64,000 nt of DNA from Pseudomonas fluorescens HK44 (GTDB lineage: Bacteria; Pseudomonadota; Gammaproteobacteria; Pseudomonadales; Pseudomonadaceae): positions 40,103 to 104,102 of the forward strand of contig NZ_AFOY02000012.1 in assembly GCF_000217955.3 (NCBI RefSeq), given 5' to 3'. Below, piece by piece: positions 1-8,558 of this stretch. Position 1 is the first letter of the stretch; each line of letters starts with the position of its first letter. The notes under the pieces are model-generated. The model had not been told where the DNA came from, did not search any database, and saw nothing but the letters and a program-made list of their open reading frames with translations. Both the position numbers and the translations under genes were made by a program.

Positions 1-111
1 ATCGTTAAGCCTGACGGTGCCTTTGACTTTACGAGGACGGTATTTGCCGGGTGTCGGTCGATCAGCAGTGGTGGTGGGGTGAGCGTTAGCGGTGTAAAGG
101 AGATTAAATGA
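1..111 (+). CDS. 3' end of an unknown protein gene (partial)
   Basis: Frame 1 is open from the first base of the window to a TGA at 109-111 and encodes 36 residues ending in VSGVKEIK. The stretch is Gly/Ser rich and beta-like, as at the end of a secreted or surface protein. A strong hairpin follows at 160-195, which fits a real gene end. The rest of the gene lies outside the window, so no function can be given. Confidence 0.5.
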   Translation: MVKPDGAFDFTRTVFAGCRSISSGGGVSVSGVKEIK

Positions 112-159
112 TGTTGAGTAATTAATAAGATGTCGTGAGGATTTTTTTATATTGAAATA

Positions 160-195
160 ACTAACGCCTGCGAAACTATTTTCGCAGGCGTTAGT
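160..195. terminator. Bidirectional terminator hairpin
   Basis: A perfect 15-bp inverted repeat (arms 160-174 and 181-195, six-base loop) lies between the plus-strand gene ending at 111 and the minus-strand gene ending at 240. The stem contains ACGCCTGCGAA. No strong T-run follows immediately, but the position between convergent genes suits a shared terminator. Confidence 0.7.
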
Positions 196-239
196 GTCTG
201 GATTTTAGCCCGTATTAAAAAGTACCGAACCAGGTCCCA

Positions 240-545
240 TCAGGGATTTACAATATTGGCATAGGCTTTGGCCAGCGCCAGCAGTTTGGCTTGGTCATCG
301 GCGTCAATGTCGCCATCACCGTCCACATCCTTGTTAACAGTCGTGATATTGAAGGATCGACCGCTATCACTGGAGACCGCGGTGATGAAAATCGAATCCA
401 CCAGTGTTTCGATCTGCACTTCATTCTCCGCATCCCAGCCCGGTTCTTTTCGTGCTAGTTGCATCGAAACTTGTGCTTCCTGTGGACTGATGATGGTCGG
501 TGCCAGCAGTTGTAGAAAAATGCCGCGTTGATTAAAGAAAGACAT
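240..545 (-). CDS. Small protein with one EF-hand/dockerin-like calcium loop
   Basis: 101 residues with no signal peptide or membrane segment. Near the C-terminus (residues about 73-85) is DVDGDGDIDADD, a D-x-D-x-D-G-x-I-x-x-x-D calcium loop like that of EF-hands and dockerin repeats, followed by a short Ala/Leu-rich helix. Residues 1-70 resemble nothing I recognise. AAAGGA sits about 7 bases before the ATG and supports the start. There is only one loop, whereas cellulosomal dockerins have two, so a role in carbohydrate complexes is not implied. Calcium binding is inferred from the motif alone. Confidence 0.6.
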   Translation of the reverse strand: MSFFNQRGIFLQLLAPTIISPQEAQVSMQLARKEPGWDAENEVQIETLVDSIFITAVSSDSGRSFNITTVNKDVDGDGDIDADDQAKLLALAKAYANIVNP

Positions 546-701
546 TGTTAAATCCTTTTAATGGTTGTCCTATAGGGTGTTGCGTGTGCCAAGGATAATA
601 CGGGAAACTTTTATCGGATGACCAATGGTTATATGTTTCTCGTTTTTACGCTTATTGGTTGTCTGGCAAGTAGTTATATAAAACAGATAGGGGTTTAACT
701 T

Positions 702-723
702 GGCAGCTTTCGCTAAAGCTGCC
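702..723. other. Short perfect hairpin upstream of the SOS-regulated gene
   Basis: A 9-bp perfect inverted repeat (GGCAGCTTT / AAAGCTGCC, four-base loop) lies about 35 bp upstream of the LexA box. It has no T-run. It could mark the transcript boundary between the divergently oriented genes; nothing else is visible in 546-757. Confidence 0.35.
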
Positions 724-757
724 GAACGGCACTGGCCTGACAGCGAATCTTTAGATA

Positions 758-773
758 CTGTACGGGTATACAG
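758..773 (+). promoter_or_regulatory. LexA (SOS) box
   Basis: CTGT-N8-ACAG occurs exactly, with extended symmetry (TACTGTAC...GTATACAGT). It ends 17 bp before the ATG at 791. This is the canonical LexA operator of gammaproteobacteria. Its position implies that the following radical SAM gene is repressed by LexA and induced by DNA damage. From memory, the P. aeruginosa orthologue PA0069 is listed in the LexA regulon. Confidence 0.85.
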
Positions 774-790
774 TCTTGAGGGTTTTCCCA

Positions 791-1849
791 ATGTTCACGC
801 CCTTGCCACCTCGTGGACGCGGGACCGCCAGCAACCCGCACAATCGCTTTGCACCGAACCGCTCGGTGGCCGAAGACGATGGCTGGTACCAGGAAGCACC
901 GCTGACCCAGGGCACCGAGGTGCGTATCGAGACGGCGAAAACCATCATCACCCGCAACAACTCGCCCGACCTGCCCTTCGATCGCTCGATCAATCCCTAT
1001 CGAGGTTGCGAGCACGGCTGCATTTACTGTTATGCACGACCCAGTCATGCCTATTGGGACCTGTCGCCCGGGCTGGATTTCGAAACGAAGCTGATCGCCA
1101 AAAGTAACGCTGCCGACGTGTTGGAGCAGCAACTTTCCAAGCGTGGTTATCAGTGTGCGCCGATCAACCTGGGCTCCAACACCGATCCCTATCAGCCGAT
1201 TGAGCGCGAACACAAAATCACCCGGCGAATTCTCCAGGTGCTGCTGCGTTACCGGCATCCGGTGACGATTATCACCAAGGGCTCGCTGATTCTTCGCGAT
1301 CTGGATCTGCTCAGTGAGTTGGCCGAGCAGCGGCTGGTGGCGGTGATGATCAGCCTGACTAGCCTCGACGACGAGCTCAAGCGCATCCTTGAGCCGCGAA
1401 CGCCCGCCCCGAAGGCGCGGTTGCGGGCGATTCGGGTCATGCGTGAGGCCGCGATTCCAGTGGGCGTTTTGTGTTCGCCGATGATCCCGATGATCAACGA
1501 CAGTGAACTGGAAAGCCTGCTGACCGAAGCCCATGCGGCCGGCGCGCAGAGTGCGGCTTACATGATGTTGCGCCTGCCGCTGGAAGTGGCACCGTTGTTC
1601 GAGGAGTGGCTGGCGGCCCACTATCCGCAGCGTGCAGCCCATGTATTGAGCTTGATCCGGCAAAGCCGCGGTGGTGAACTGTATGACAGTCGCTTTGGCG
1701 CTCGCATGCGCGGCGAAGGACCGTTCGCCGATCTGTTGGCGCAACGCTTCGCCAAAACAATAAAACGTCTTGGGCTCAATCAACGTGAAGGCTTCAACCT
1801 GGACTGCACAGCCTTTTGTCCGCCCGGTGCTCAAATGTCGTTGCTTTAG
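791..1849 (+). CDS. PA0069-family radical SAM protein
   Basis: 352-residue cytoplasmic radical SAM enzyme. Residues 73-80 form CEHGCIYC, a C-x3-C-x2-C site for the [4Fe-4S] cluster that cleaves S-adenosylmethionine. Downstream are NLGSNTDPYQPIE and the repeated hydrophobic strands of a radical SAM barrel. The family (PA0069 / Rv2578c type) has no firmly known substrate. It resembles spore photoproduct lyase and elongator-type radical SAM proteins only at the cluster. The ATG at 791 is chosen because GAGGG lies 8 bases upstream; an in-frame TTG at 776 overlaps the end of the operator region and is less likely. A LexA box sits directly upstream, so a role in DNA damage or nucleic-acid repair is inferred. 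Confidence 0.88.
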   Translation: MFTPLPPRGRGTASNPHNRFAPNRSVAEDDGWYQEAPLTQGTEVRIETAKTIITRNNSPDLPFDRSINPYRGCEHGCIYCYARPSHAYWDLSPGLDFETKLIAKSNAADVLEQQLSKRGYQCAPINLGSNTDPYQPIEREHKITRRILQVLLRYRHPVTIITKGSLILRDLDLLSELAEQRLVAVMISLTSLDDELKRILEPRTPAPKARLRAIRVMREAAIPVGVLCSPMIPMINDSELESLLTEAHAAGAQSAAYMMLRLPLEVAPLFEEWLAAHYPQRAAHVLSLIRQSRGGELYDSRFGARMRGEGPFADLLAQRFAKTIKRLGLNQREGFNLDCTAFCPPGAQMSLL

Positions 1850-2093
1850 CAACAATTGGCCTATGGTTGAGTAGTGGAGAACGCTGGGTGTTGGTACGCT
1901 GGTCACGTTTTTTGTGGCCTGCAACACGGGTTCTAGAGCGGTTTATTCAGTTTGATTTAAGTTTCGGTGGTTACCTTGTTCATCGAGTGACTGGATGGTC
2001 ACTGATCGGTGATCTGGATGTTTTCTAACCAGTCGCTGGCTTTATCCCAGGTAAATCGGGAAAATTTCCCTACTCCGTCAAAGAGGATGAATC

Positions 2094-2825
2094 ATGAGTG
2101 ACAAGGATAAACAGCCGTTGGCTGCGTCGGCTTCCGCCCTCCCTGTGGCTGAAAGCGCCGATGCAGCGCTGCAGCATATCGTTGACGGCTTTTTACACTT
2201 CCACCACGAGGTCTTCCCGCAACAGGAAGAACTCTTCAAGAAACTCGCCACGGCTCAGCAGCCCAGAGCGATGTTCATTGCGTGCGCGGACTCTCGCATC
2301 GTTCCCGAATTGATTACCCAAAGCGCTCCCGGCGATCTGTTTGTCACCCGCAACGTTGGCAACGTAGTGCCGCCCTATGGCCAGATGAACGGCGGGGTTT
2401 CCACGGCCATTGAATACGCGGTGCTGGCCCTTGGCGTGCAGCACATCATTATTTGCGGACACTCCGATTGCGGCGCCATGCGGGCTGTACTCAATCCGCA
2501 AAGCCTGGAAAAAATGCCCACAGTCAAAGCCTGGCTGCGTCACGCCGAAGTGGCAAAAACCATGGTCCAGGAGAACTGCCATTGCGCTGACGAAAACGAA
2601 AGCATGCAGGTGCTTACCGAAGAAAACGTCATCGCCCAGTTGCAGCATTTGCGCACTCACCCTTCAGTGGCCTCGCGCATGGCCAACGGTCAGCTGTTTA
2701 TCCATGGCTGGGTCTACAGCATCGAAACCAGCGAAATCAAAGCCTACGACGCGGATAAGGGCTGCTTCCTGCCTCTGGACGGCAGTCATCCGATTCCCGT
2801 GGCGACACCTAAAGCGCGCTTCTAA
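2094..2825 (+). CDS. Beta-class carbonic anhydrase
   Basis: 243 residues. Interconverts CO2 and bicarbonate. The zinc site is complete: C64 in CADSR (with the D66/R68 dyad), H123 and C126 in HSDCG. An AGAGGA ribosome site precedes the ATG. Length and sequence match the P. aeruginosa enzyme psCA1 (PA0102). In many pseudomonads the gene is followed by a SulP-family bicarbonate/sulfate transporter. Here only a fragment of that transporter remains directly downstream, so bicarbonate handling must differ from relatives that keep both genes. Confidence 0.93.
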   Translation: MSDKDKQPLAASASALPVAESADAALQHIVDGFLHFHHEVFPQQEELFKKLATAQQPRAMFIACADSRIVPELITQSAPGDLFVTRNVGNVVPPYGQMNGGVSTAIEYAVLALGVQHIIICGHSDCGAMRAVLNPQSLEKMPTVKAWLRHAEVAKTMVQENCHCADENESMQVLTEENVIAQLQHLRTHPSVASRMANGQLFIHGWVYSIETSEIKAYDADKGCFLPLDGSHPIPVATPKARF

Positions 2826-3050
2826 TTCCTCCTAAACACCTTGTCTGGTCAGGCCAGGGGGGCTATTCCGGCGGGCGCGACGGTGCATGTGCCGCTCAAT
2901 AATTTGAGTTACATCGACCACTCATGTCTGGAGTTGCTTGAGGAATGGGGGCGGGCCAATGCGGCGAAGGGGTCGAAGCTATTGATTGAAGCGCCGGCTG
3001 GAGGGGCGATTGCGGACGACCGTGGGAGTGGGGTCTTAGTGATGCGCTGA
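2826..3050 (+). pseudogene. Decayed C-terminal (STAS) remnant of a SulP transporter
   Basis: Immediately after the carbonic anhydrase stop, the same frame reads on without interruption to 3050. The part at about 2878-2994 encodes VPLNNLSYIDHSCLELLEEW and KGSKLLIEA, which resemble the end of the STAS domain of the SulP transporters usually found after this carbonic anhydrase. All membrane segments are missing, and the last 20 or so residues look degenerate. I infer a deletion that removed most of the transporter gene. The alternative, a free-standing STAS peptide, is unlikely because there is no ribosome site and only a TTG at 2841. Confidence 0.6.
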
Positions 3051-3199
3051 CTGTGGCGAGCGGGCTTGTCGGAACGCCGCACCGCCCCGTTCTGTTACGC
3101 AGCAGCCGCAAACCTGTGCGTGCAGATATCAGGAGAAGCGAGGGCCGCTTCGCGGCCCAAAGGGGCGGTGCGGCGTTCCGACAAGCCCCCTCGCCACAG
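3051..3199. repeat. REPIN (inverted REP doublet)
   Basis: CTGTGGCGAGCGGGCTTGTC at the left end reappears as its near-perfect reverse complement at the right end (GACAAGCCCCCTCGCCACAG). Inside, the arms GCCGCACCGCCCC and GGGGCGGTGCGGC also pair, giving a long imperfect cruciform. This is the GTGGCGAG class of Pseudomonas REP sequence. It sits between convergent genes. Confidence 0.85.
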
Positions 3200-3213
3200 G
3201 GGTGTGTTCAGAC

Positions 3214-3864
3214 TCAGGCAGCCGGCTGATCCAGTTCCAGGCCTACGCCCAGCTGGCGCGACAGGCATGGCCAGCGCTTCCAGGCGGCACCGGTGTCCGG
3301 GCTGTTGAGTTTTTCCCGGTAGGCTTCGACGGACTCCAGCGCGAAGCTTTCTTCGTTCAGCATCTCATCAACGGCGTGATGCACGGCCTCATCCAGTTGA
3401 TTGGCGAAGTCCTCGCCGATCAGTTGGTGGGCAATCAGGTTGGCGACAGTCATGTCCAATGGGATCAGTGGCTGGCCGAAATGTTTGATGTAGAGGTCGT
3501 TAACCTCTTCTACCAGGCGATGTGCCAGGTAGGCTTCGTCCAGCAGGCCATCCAGGCCTTCGTGACCGGCCATGATTGCCGGTGGCTGGAGGAAGAACTG
3601 CTCGGCGATTTTCAGCACCGGTTTGATCTGCGACTCGATCCCCGCTTCGCGCGCTACCTCATTGGCGGCGTCAAGCAAGTCCGGCACTTGTTCTATATAA
3701 GCGGTGACAAAACGGGTCATCACGCCCTTGGCGTCGATGTCTGGCAATTGAATGGCTGAATGCAGGTGCGGCAATTGGACTTCCAGCTGACGGGTCAGCT
3801 GACCGGTTTCGGCTTCATGTTGTTGGGCACGTTGAATCTGCTCGCGCAATGCGGCGGTGTTCAT
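3214..3864 (-). CDS. Conserved protein of unknown function next to the cox operon
   Basis: 216 residues, soluble, mostly helical and acidic, with no signal peptide or recognised catalytic motif. The start at 3864 is chosen over an upstream ATG at 3906 because TGGAG lies about 5 bases before it and the protein then begins MNTAALREQIQRAQ. It is transcribed divergently from coxB. From memory, a similar gene sits between the SulP gene and coxB in P. aeruginosa (PA0104). That conserved position is the only clue, and I cannot assign a function. Confidence 0.8.
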   Translation of the reverse strand: MNTAALREQIQRAQQHEAETGQLTRQLEVQLPHLHSAIQLPDIDAKGVMTRFVTAYIEQVPDLLDAANEVAREAGIESQIKPVLKIAEQFFLQPPAIMAGHEGLDGLLDEAYLAHRLVEEVNDLYIKHFGQPLIPLDMTVANLIAHQLIGEDFANQLDEAVHHAVDEMLNEESFALESVEAYREKLNSPDTGAAWKRWPCLSRQLGVGLELDQPAA

Positions 3865-4089
3865 GAAAACTCCAGGAAACGAATGCAAGGAAATAGGGGA
3901 AGACATAAGTTAGCCTGCTTATACAAGTGGCTAAGACGTATTTGTCATAATTGTTTCACCTTTGATGCCACTGCGTTATATCGATTTGCCATCACCGATC
4001 CCACATCCTTCTCCATCCGTGGCCTGTGGCGCAAGTGTCAGGTGTTTCAGCTCATTTACGCCATCGCGTTGCGGGGTCGCACTCGCTGT

Positions 4090-4096
4090 CTATACT
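4090..4096 (+). promoter_or_regulatory. Possible RpoS-type -10 element of the cox operon
   Basis: CTATACT, the extended -10 preferred by sigma-S, lies about 140 bp upstream of coxB in the 373-bp gap (3865-4237) between the divergent genes. In P. aeruginosa the aa3 oxidase operon is known to depend on RpoS. No convincing -35 is seen, which is usual for this class. Nothing else clear is visible in the gap. Confidence 0.4.
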
Positions 4097-4237
4097 CGGA
4101 TCTGAATGGAGTTAGCTGATGACGCCCGACTGCGTAGGCAGCAAGGCCCGGCGATTCAAGTTCGTAGTCTGAAAAAGCCGCTCCCTTGCCGTCGGTGTTA
4201 GCCGGCGGGATAACAAGAACGATAAGGGGAACCCGCA

Positions 4238-5365
4238 ATGATGCGACATCCACATGTCTGGATGGGCCTCCTGTTGTGGTCGATTTTCGGTCAGGCGCAA
4301 GCGGCCTGGACTGTGAATATGGCGCCTGGAGCGACTGAAGTCAGTCACGCAGTATTCGATCTGCATATGACCATTTTCTGGATCTGTGTGGTGATCGGCA
4401 TCATCGTTTTCGGCGTCATGTTCTGGTCGATGATGGTCCATCGGCGCTCCACCGGGCAGGTGGCCGCAAAATTCCATGAAAGTACGACGGTCGAGATTCT
4501 CTGGACCGTGGTGCCTTTCATCATTCTGGTGGCCATGGCCGTCCCGGCGACCGCGACTCTGATCAAGATGTACGACACCAGTGAGCCGGATATCGATATC
4601 CAGATCACCGGTTATCAGTGGAAGTGGCATTACAAATACCTGGGTCAGGACGTCGAGTTCTTCAGCAACCTGGCCACCCCGCAAGAGCAAATCCACAACA
4701 AGAGCGCCAAAGGCGAAAATTACCTGCTGGAAGTGGATCAGCCGCTGGTGCTGCCGACCGGTGCCAAGGTGCGCTTTCTGGTGACCTCTGCCGACGTTAT
4801 CCACTCGTGGTGGGTGCCGGCGTTTGCGGTCAAGCGCGATGCGATTCCCGGGTTCGTCAACGAAGCCTGGACCCGCGTAGACAAGCCCGGCATCTACCGT
4901 GGCCAGTGCGCCGAATTGTGCGGCAAGGACCATGGCTTCATGCCGATTGTGGTCGATGTCAAAACCCAGGCCGACTACGACACCTGGCTGACCGAGCGCA
5001 AAGCCGATGCCGCCAAGCTCAAGGAGCTGACCAGCAAAGAGTGGACCTTGGACGAGCTGAAGGAGCGTGGCGACAAGATTTATCACACCACCTGCGCTGC
5101 CTGTCACCAGCCTGAAGGCCAGGGTATGCCACCGCTGTTCCCGGCACTCAAAGGTTCGCCCATCGCGACCGGGCCAATAGAGGACCACCTGCACCGTGTG
5201 TTTTTCGGCAAACCCGGCACCGCCATGGCGGCATTCGGCAAACAGCTGTCGGAAGTCGATATCGCCGCCGTCGTAACCTACGAGCGAAATGCCTGGGGCA
5301 ACAACAAAGGCGACATGGTCACCCCTAAAGACGTACTGGCCCTCAAACAGGCGGCAAGCAAATGA
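4238..5365 (+). CDS. coxB: Cytochrome c oxidase subunit II with fused cytochrome c domain
   Basis: 375 residues. Accepts electrons from cytochrome c at the periplasmic side of the aa3 oxidase. It has a signal peptide, two membrane helices (about 45-65 and 87-107), and a cupredoxin domain with the CuA ligands C224 and C228 followed by H and M (CAELCGKDHGFM). A C-terminal cytochrome c domain carries CAACH at 286-290. The fusion makes this a caa3-type subunit, with its own heme c feeding CuA. coxA follows after 82 bp. Length and order fit PA0105. Confidence 0.96.
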   Translation: MMRHPHVWMGLLLWSIFGQAQAAWTVNMAPGATEVSHAVFDLHMTIFWICVVIGIIVFGVMFWSMMVHRRSTGQVAAKFHESTTVEILWTVVPFIILVAMAVPATATLIKMYDTSEPDIDIQITGYQWKWHYKYLGQDVEFFSNLATPQEQIHNKSAKGENYLLEVDQPLVLPTGAKVRFLVTSADVIHSWWVPAFAVKRDAIPGFVNEAWTRVDKPGIYRGQCAELCGKDHGFMPIVVDVKTQADYDTWLTERKADAAKLKELTSKEWTLDELKERGDKIYHTTCAACHQPEGQGMPPLFPALKGSPIATGPIEDHLHRVFFGKPGTAMAAFGKQLSEVDIAAVVTYERNAWGNNKGDMVTPKDVLALKQAASK

Positions 5366-5447
5366 CCCGGTCTATTGCGTGTTCCCTTGAACGCTTGGGG
5401 CTAACCACCCCGAGCCGCCCAGCCCACCCGTTTGCAGGAGACAGGCC

Positions 5448-7043
5448 ATGAATGCTGTGAACGATGACCACGGTCATGCAATCGTCGACAACCATGTCCA
5501 CGGTCCGGCCAAGGGCCTGATGCGCTGGGTGCTGACCACCAACCACAAAGACATCGGCACGCTGTACCTGTGGTTCAGCTTCATGATGTTCCTGCTGGGC
5601 GGCTCGTTCGCCATGGTGATTCGCGCCGAATTGTTCCAGCCCGGACTGCAGATCGTCGAACCGGCGTTCTTCAATCAGATGACCACCATGCACGGTCTGG
5701 TGATGGTCTTCGGTGCGGTGATGCCGGCGTTTGTCGGCCTCGCCAACTGGATGATCCCGCTGATGATCGGCGCGCCGGACATGGCCCTGCCGCGGATGAA
5801 CAACTTCAGCTTCTGGCTGTTGCCGGCAGCGTTCCTGCTGCTGGTGTCGACGCTGTTCATGCCGGGTGGCGGACCGAACTTCGGCTGGACCTTCTACGCT
5901 CCGCTATCGACGACCTACGCACCGGAAAGCGTGACCTTCTTCATCTTTGCGATCCACCTGATGGGTATCAGTTCGATCATGGGGGCGATCAACGTGATCG
6001 CCACCATCCTCAACCTGCGTGCGCCGGGCATGACCCTGATGAAAATGCCGCTGTTCGTCTGGACCTGGCTGATCACCGCGTTCCTGTTGATCGCGGTGAT
6101 GCCGGTGCTGGCGGGTTGCGTGACCATGATGCTGATGGACATCCACTTCGGCACCAGCTTTTTCAGCGCTGCCGGTGGCGGTGATCCGGTGCTGTTCCAG
6201 CACGTGTTCTGGTTCTTCGGTCACCCCGAGGTGTACATCATGATCCTGCCGGCGTTCGGTGCCGTCAGCTCGATCATTCCGACCTTCGCGCGCAAGCCAC
6301 TGTTCGGCTACACCTCGATGGTCTACGCCACGGCGAGTATTGCCTTCCTGTCGTTCATCGTCTGGGCGCACCACATGTTCGTGGTCGGCATCCCGCTGGT
6401 GGGCGAGCTGTTCTTCATGTACGCGACGCTGCTGATCGCGGTGCCGACCGGGGTCAAGGTGTTCAACTGGGTCAGCACCATGTGGCAAGGCTCGCTGACT
6501 TTCGAGACGCCGATGCTGTTTGCCGTGGCGTTCGTGATCCTGTTCTCCATTGGCGGGTTCTCCGGGTTGATGCTGGCCATCGCTCCGGCGGACTTCCAGT
6601 ACCAGGACACCTACTTCGTGGTCGCGCACTTCCACTACGTGCTGGTGCCGGGGGCGATCTTCGGGATCTTTGCTTCGGCCTACTACTGGATGCCGAAATG
6701 GACCGGCCACATGTATGACGAAACCCTCGGCAAGTTGCATTTCTGGCTGTCGTTCATCGGCATGAACATGGCCTTCTTCCCGATGCACTTCGTCGGGTTA
6801 GCGGGTATGCCGCGGCGGATTCCGGACTACAACCTGCAATTCGCCGACTTCAACATGGTGTCGTCGATTGGCGCGTTCACCTTCGGGGCGACGCAGATTT
6901 TCTTCCTGTTCATCGTGATCAAGACCATTCGCGGTGGCCCTGCGGCCCCGGCGAAACCTTGGGAGGGAGCAGAAGGCCTGGAGTGGAGCGTGCCGTCGCC
7001 GGCGCCGTATCACACCTTTGTCACGCCACCGGAAGTGAAATGA
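5448..7043 (+). CDS. coxA: Cytochrome c oxidase subunit I
   Basis: 531 residues, twelve membrane helices. Catalytic subunit that reduces O2 to water and pumps protons. HPEVY at 259-263 contains the CuB ligand His and the cross-linked Tyr. The HH pair in WAHHMF supplies the other CuB ligands, and HFHYVL near residue 390 carries the heme a and a3 ligands. Belongs to the A-type heme-copper oxidases. A strong AGGAGA site precedes the ATG. Cotranscribed with coxB upstream and the copper chaperone gene downstream (27 bp). Confidence 0.97.
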   Translation: MNAVNDDHGHAIVDNHVHGPAKGLMRWVLTTNHKDIGTLYLWFSFMMFLLGGSFAMVIRAELFQPGLQIVEPAFFNQMTTMHGLVMVFGAVMPAFVGLANWMIPLMIGAPDMALPRMNNFSFWLLPAAFLLLVSTLFMPGGGPNFGWTFYAPLSTTYAPESVTFFIFAIHLMGISSIMGAINVIATILNLRAPGMTLMKMPLFVWTWLITAFLLIAVMPVLAGCVTMMLMDIHFGTSFFSAAGGGDPVLFQHVFWFFGHPEVYIMILPAFGAVSSIIPTFARKPLFGYTSMVYATASIAFLSFIVWAHHMFVVGIPLVGELFFMYATLLIAVPTGVKVFNWVSTMWQGSLTFETPMLFAVAFVILFSIGGFSGLMLAIAPADFQYQDTYFVVAHFHYVLVPGAIFGIFASAYYWMPKWTGHMYDETLGKLHFWLSFIGMNMAFFPMHFVGLAGMPRRIPDYNLQFADFNMVSSIGAFTFGATQIFFLFIVIKTIRGGPAAPAKPWEGAEGLEWSVPSPAPYHTFVTPPEVK

Positions 7044-7070
7044 ACGTTATAGCCGCTGAGGCCCGCCGTC

Positions 7071-7628
7071 ATGGCTGACTCTATTTCCATGAAGAAGCTG
7101 GTCACCCGGCTGCTGTTGGTGGTGGCCAGCATGTTTGTCTTCGGGTTTGTCCTGGTACCGATTTACGACGTGATGTGCAAGGCGTTCGGCATCAACGGCA
7201 AAACCGCCGGGCAGTACGAAGGCGAGCAGGTGGTCGACACGTCGCGGCAAATCCGCGTGCAGTTTCTGTCGACCAACGCCGTGGACATGGTCTGGGAGTT
7301 TTATCCCAAGGCCGACGACATGGTGATCAATCCGGGGGCGGTGAACGAGATGATCTTCGTCGCCCGCAATCCTACCGATCACCCAATGAGCGCGCAGGCG
7401 ATACCGAGCATTTCTCCAGGCGACTCAGCGGTGTATTTCCACAAGACCGAGTGCTTCTGCTTCACCCAGCAGGTGCTGCAACCCGGTGAACGAATCGAAA
7501 TGCCCGTCCGTTTCATCGTTGACCGTGAGATTTCCAAGGATGTGAAGCACCTGACGCTGGCTTACACGCTGTTCGATATCACCGCACGTCATCCCCCGGT
7601 CGTGGCCAACACCAATGCCGGTCCTTGA
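7071..7628 (+). CDS. ctaG: Cytochrome c oxidase assembly protein CtaG/Cox11
   Basis: 185 residues: an N-terminal membrane anchor (about 10-30), then a periplasmic immunoglobulin-like domain. C128-F-C130 in the KTECFCFTQQ segment is the copper-binding pair of the Cox11 family, which delivers copper to the CuB site of subunit I. The gene lies between coxA and coxC, the usual arrangement in Pseudomonas. Confidence 0.95.
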   Translation: MADSISMKKLVTRLLLVVASMFVFGFVLVPIYDVMCKAFGINGKTAGQYEGEQVVDTSRQIRVQFLSTNAVDMVWEFYPKADDMVINPGAVNEMIFVARNPTDHPMSAQAIPSISPGDSAVYFHKTECFCFTQQVLQPGERIEMPVRFIVDREISKDVKHLTLAYTLFDITARHPPVVANTNAGP

Positions 7629-7662
7629 GACGTACAAGCGTGCCCGATAAGGAGAACAATAA

Positions 7663-8550
7663 ATGGCAACTCATGAACACTATTACGTTCCCGCCCAGAG
7701 CAAATGGCCGATCATTGCCACGATCGGCATGTTCGTCACGGTGTTTGGCCTGGCCACCTGGTTCAACGATCTCAAGGCAGCGCGCCCGGAATCCCACGGC
7801 CCGCTGATCTTTTTCGTTGGCGGTCTGTTGCTGGCCTACATGCTGTTCGGCTGGTTCGGCACGGTGATCAAGGAAAGCCGCGCGGGGTTGTATAGCTCGC
7901 AGCTCGATCGCTCGTTCCGTTGGGGCATGAGCTGGTTCATTTTCTCCGAGGTAATGTTCTTCATCGCCTTCTTCGGTGCGCTGTTCTACGTGCGCAACCT
8001 GTCCGGGCCGTGGCTCGGTGGTGAGGGCGGCAAGGGCATCGCGCACATGCTCTGGCCGAACTTCCAGTTCGCCTGGCCGCTGCTGCACACCCCTGACCCG
8101 ACACTCTTCCCGCCGCCCAAGGAAGTCATTAGTCCCTGGGGCTTGCCGCTGCTGAACACGGTGTTGCTGGTGAGCTCCAGCGTCACGGTGACCATCGCCC
8201 ACCATGCCTTGAAAAAGGGCCATCGCGGTGCACTGAAGCTCTGGCTGGCGCTGACGGTACTGCTGGGCTGTGCGTTCCTCAGCTTCCAGGCCAAGGAATA
8301 CATCCACGCCTATCACGAGCTGGGACTGACCCTGGGCTCAGGCGTGTATGGCGCGACCTTCTTCATGCTGACCGGTTTCCACGGCGCTCACGTGACCATC
8401 GGCACGATCATCCTGTTCGTGATGCTGATGCGGATCATGCGTGGGCATTTCGATGGCGATCACCAGTTCGGCTTCGAGGCGGCCAGTTGGTATTGGCACT
8501 TCGTCGATGTGGTGTGGATTGGCCTGTTTGTCTTCGTTTACGTGCTTTGA
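7663..8550 (+). CDS. coxC: Cytochrome c oxidase subunit III
   Basis: 295 residues with seven predicted membrane helices. Supports the stability and proton uptake of subunit I and carries no metal. Typical segments include FSEVMFFIAFFGALFY, GFHGAHVTIGTI and WYWHFVDVVWIGLFVFVYVL at the C-terminus. AAGGAG lies 7 bases before the start. Last structural gene of the operon; the convergent gene at 8559 begins only 8 bp after it. Confidence 0.96.
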   Translation: MATHEHYYVPAQSKWPIIATIGMFVTVFGLATWFNDLKAARPESHGPLIFFVGGLLLAYMLFGWFGTVIKESRAGLYSSQLDRSFRWGMSWFIFSEVMFFIAFFGALFYVRNLSGPWLGGEGGKGIAHMLWPNFQFAWPLLHTPDPTLFPPPKEVISPWGLPLLNTVLLVSSSVTVTIAHHALKKGHRGALKLWLALTVLLGCAFLSFQAKEYIHAYHELGLTLGSGVYGATFFMLTGFHGAHVTIGTIILFVMLMRIMRGHFDGDHQFGFEAASWYWHFVDVVWIGLFVFVYVL

Positions 8551-8558
8551 GGCGGCAC

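Noticed and set aside
570..791. 73-codon minus-strand frame between the calcium-loop gene and the radical SAM gene
   Set aside because: No ribosome site, overlaps the LexA box, and composition does not resemble a protein.
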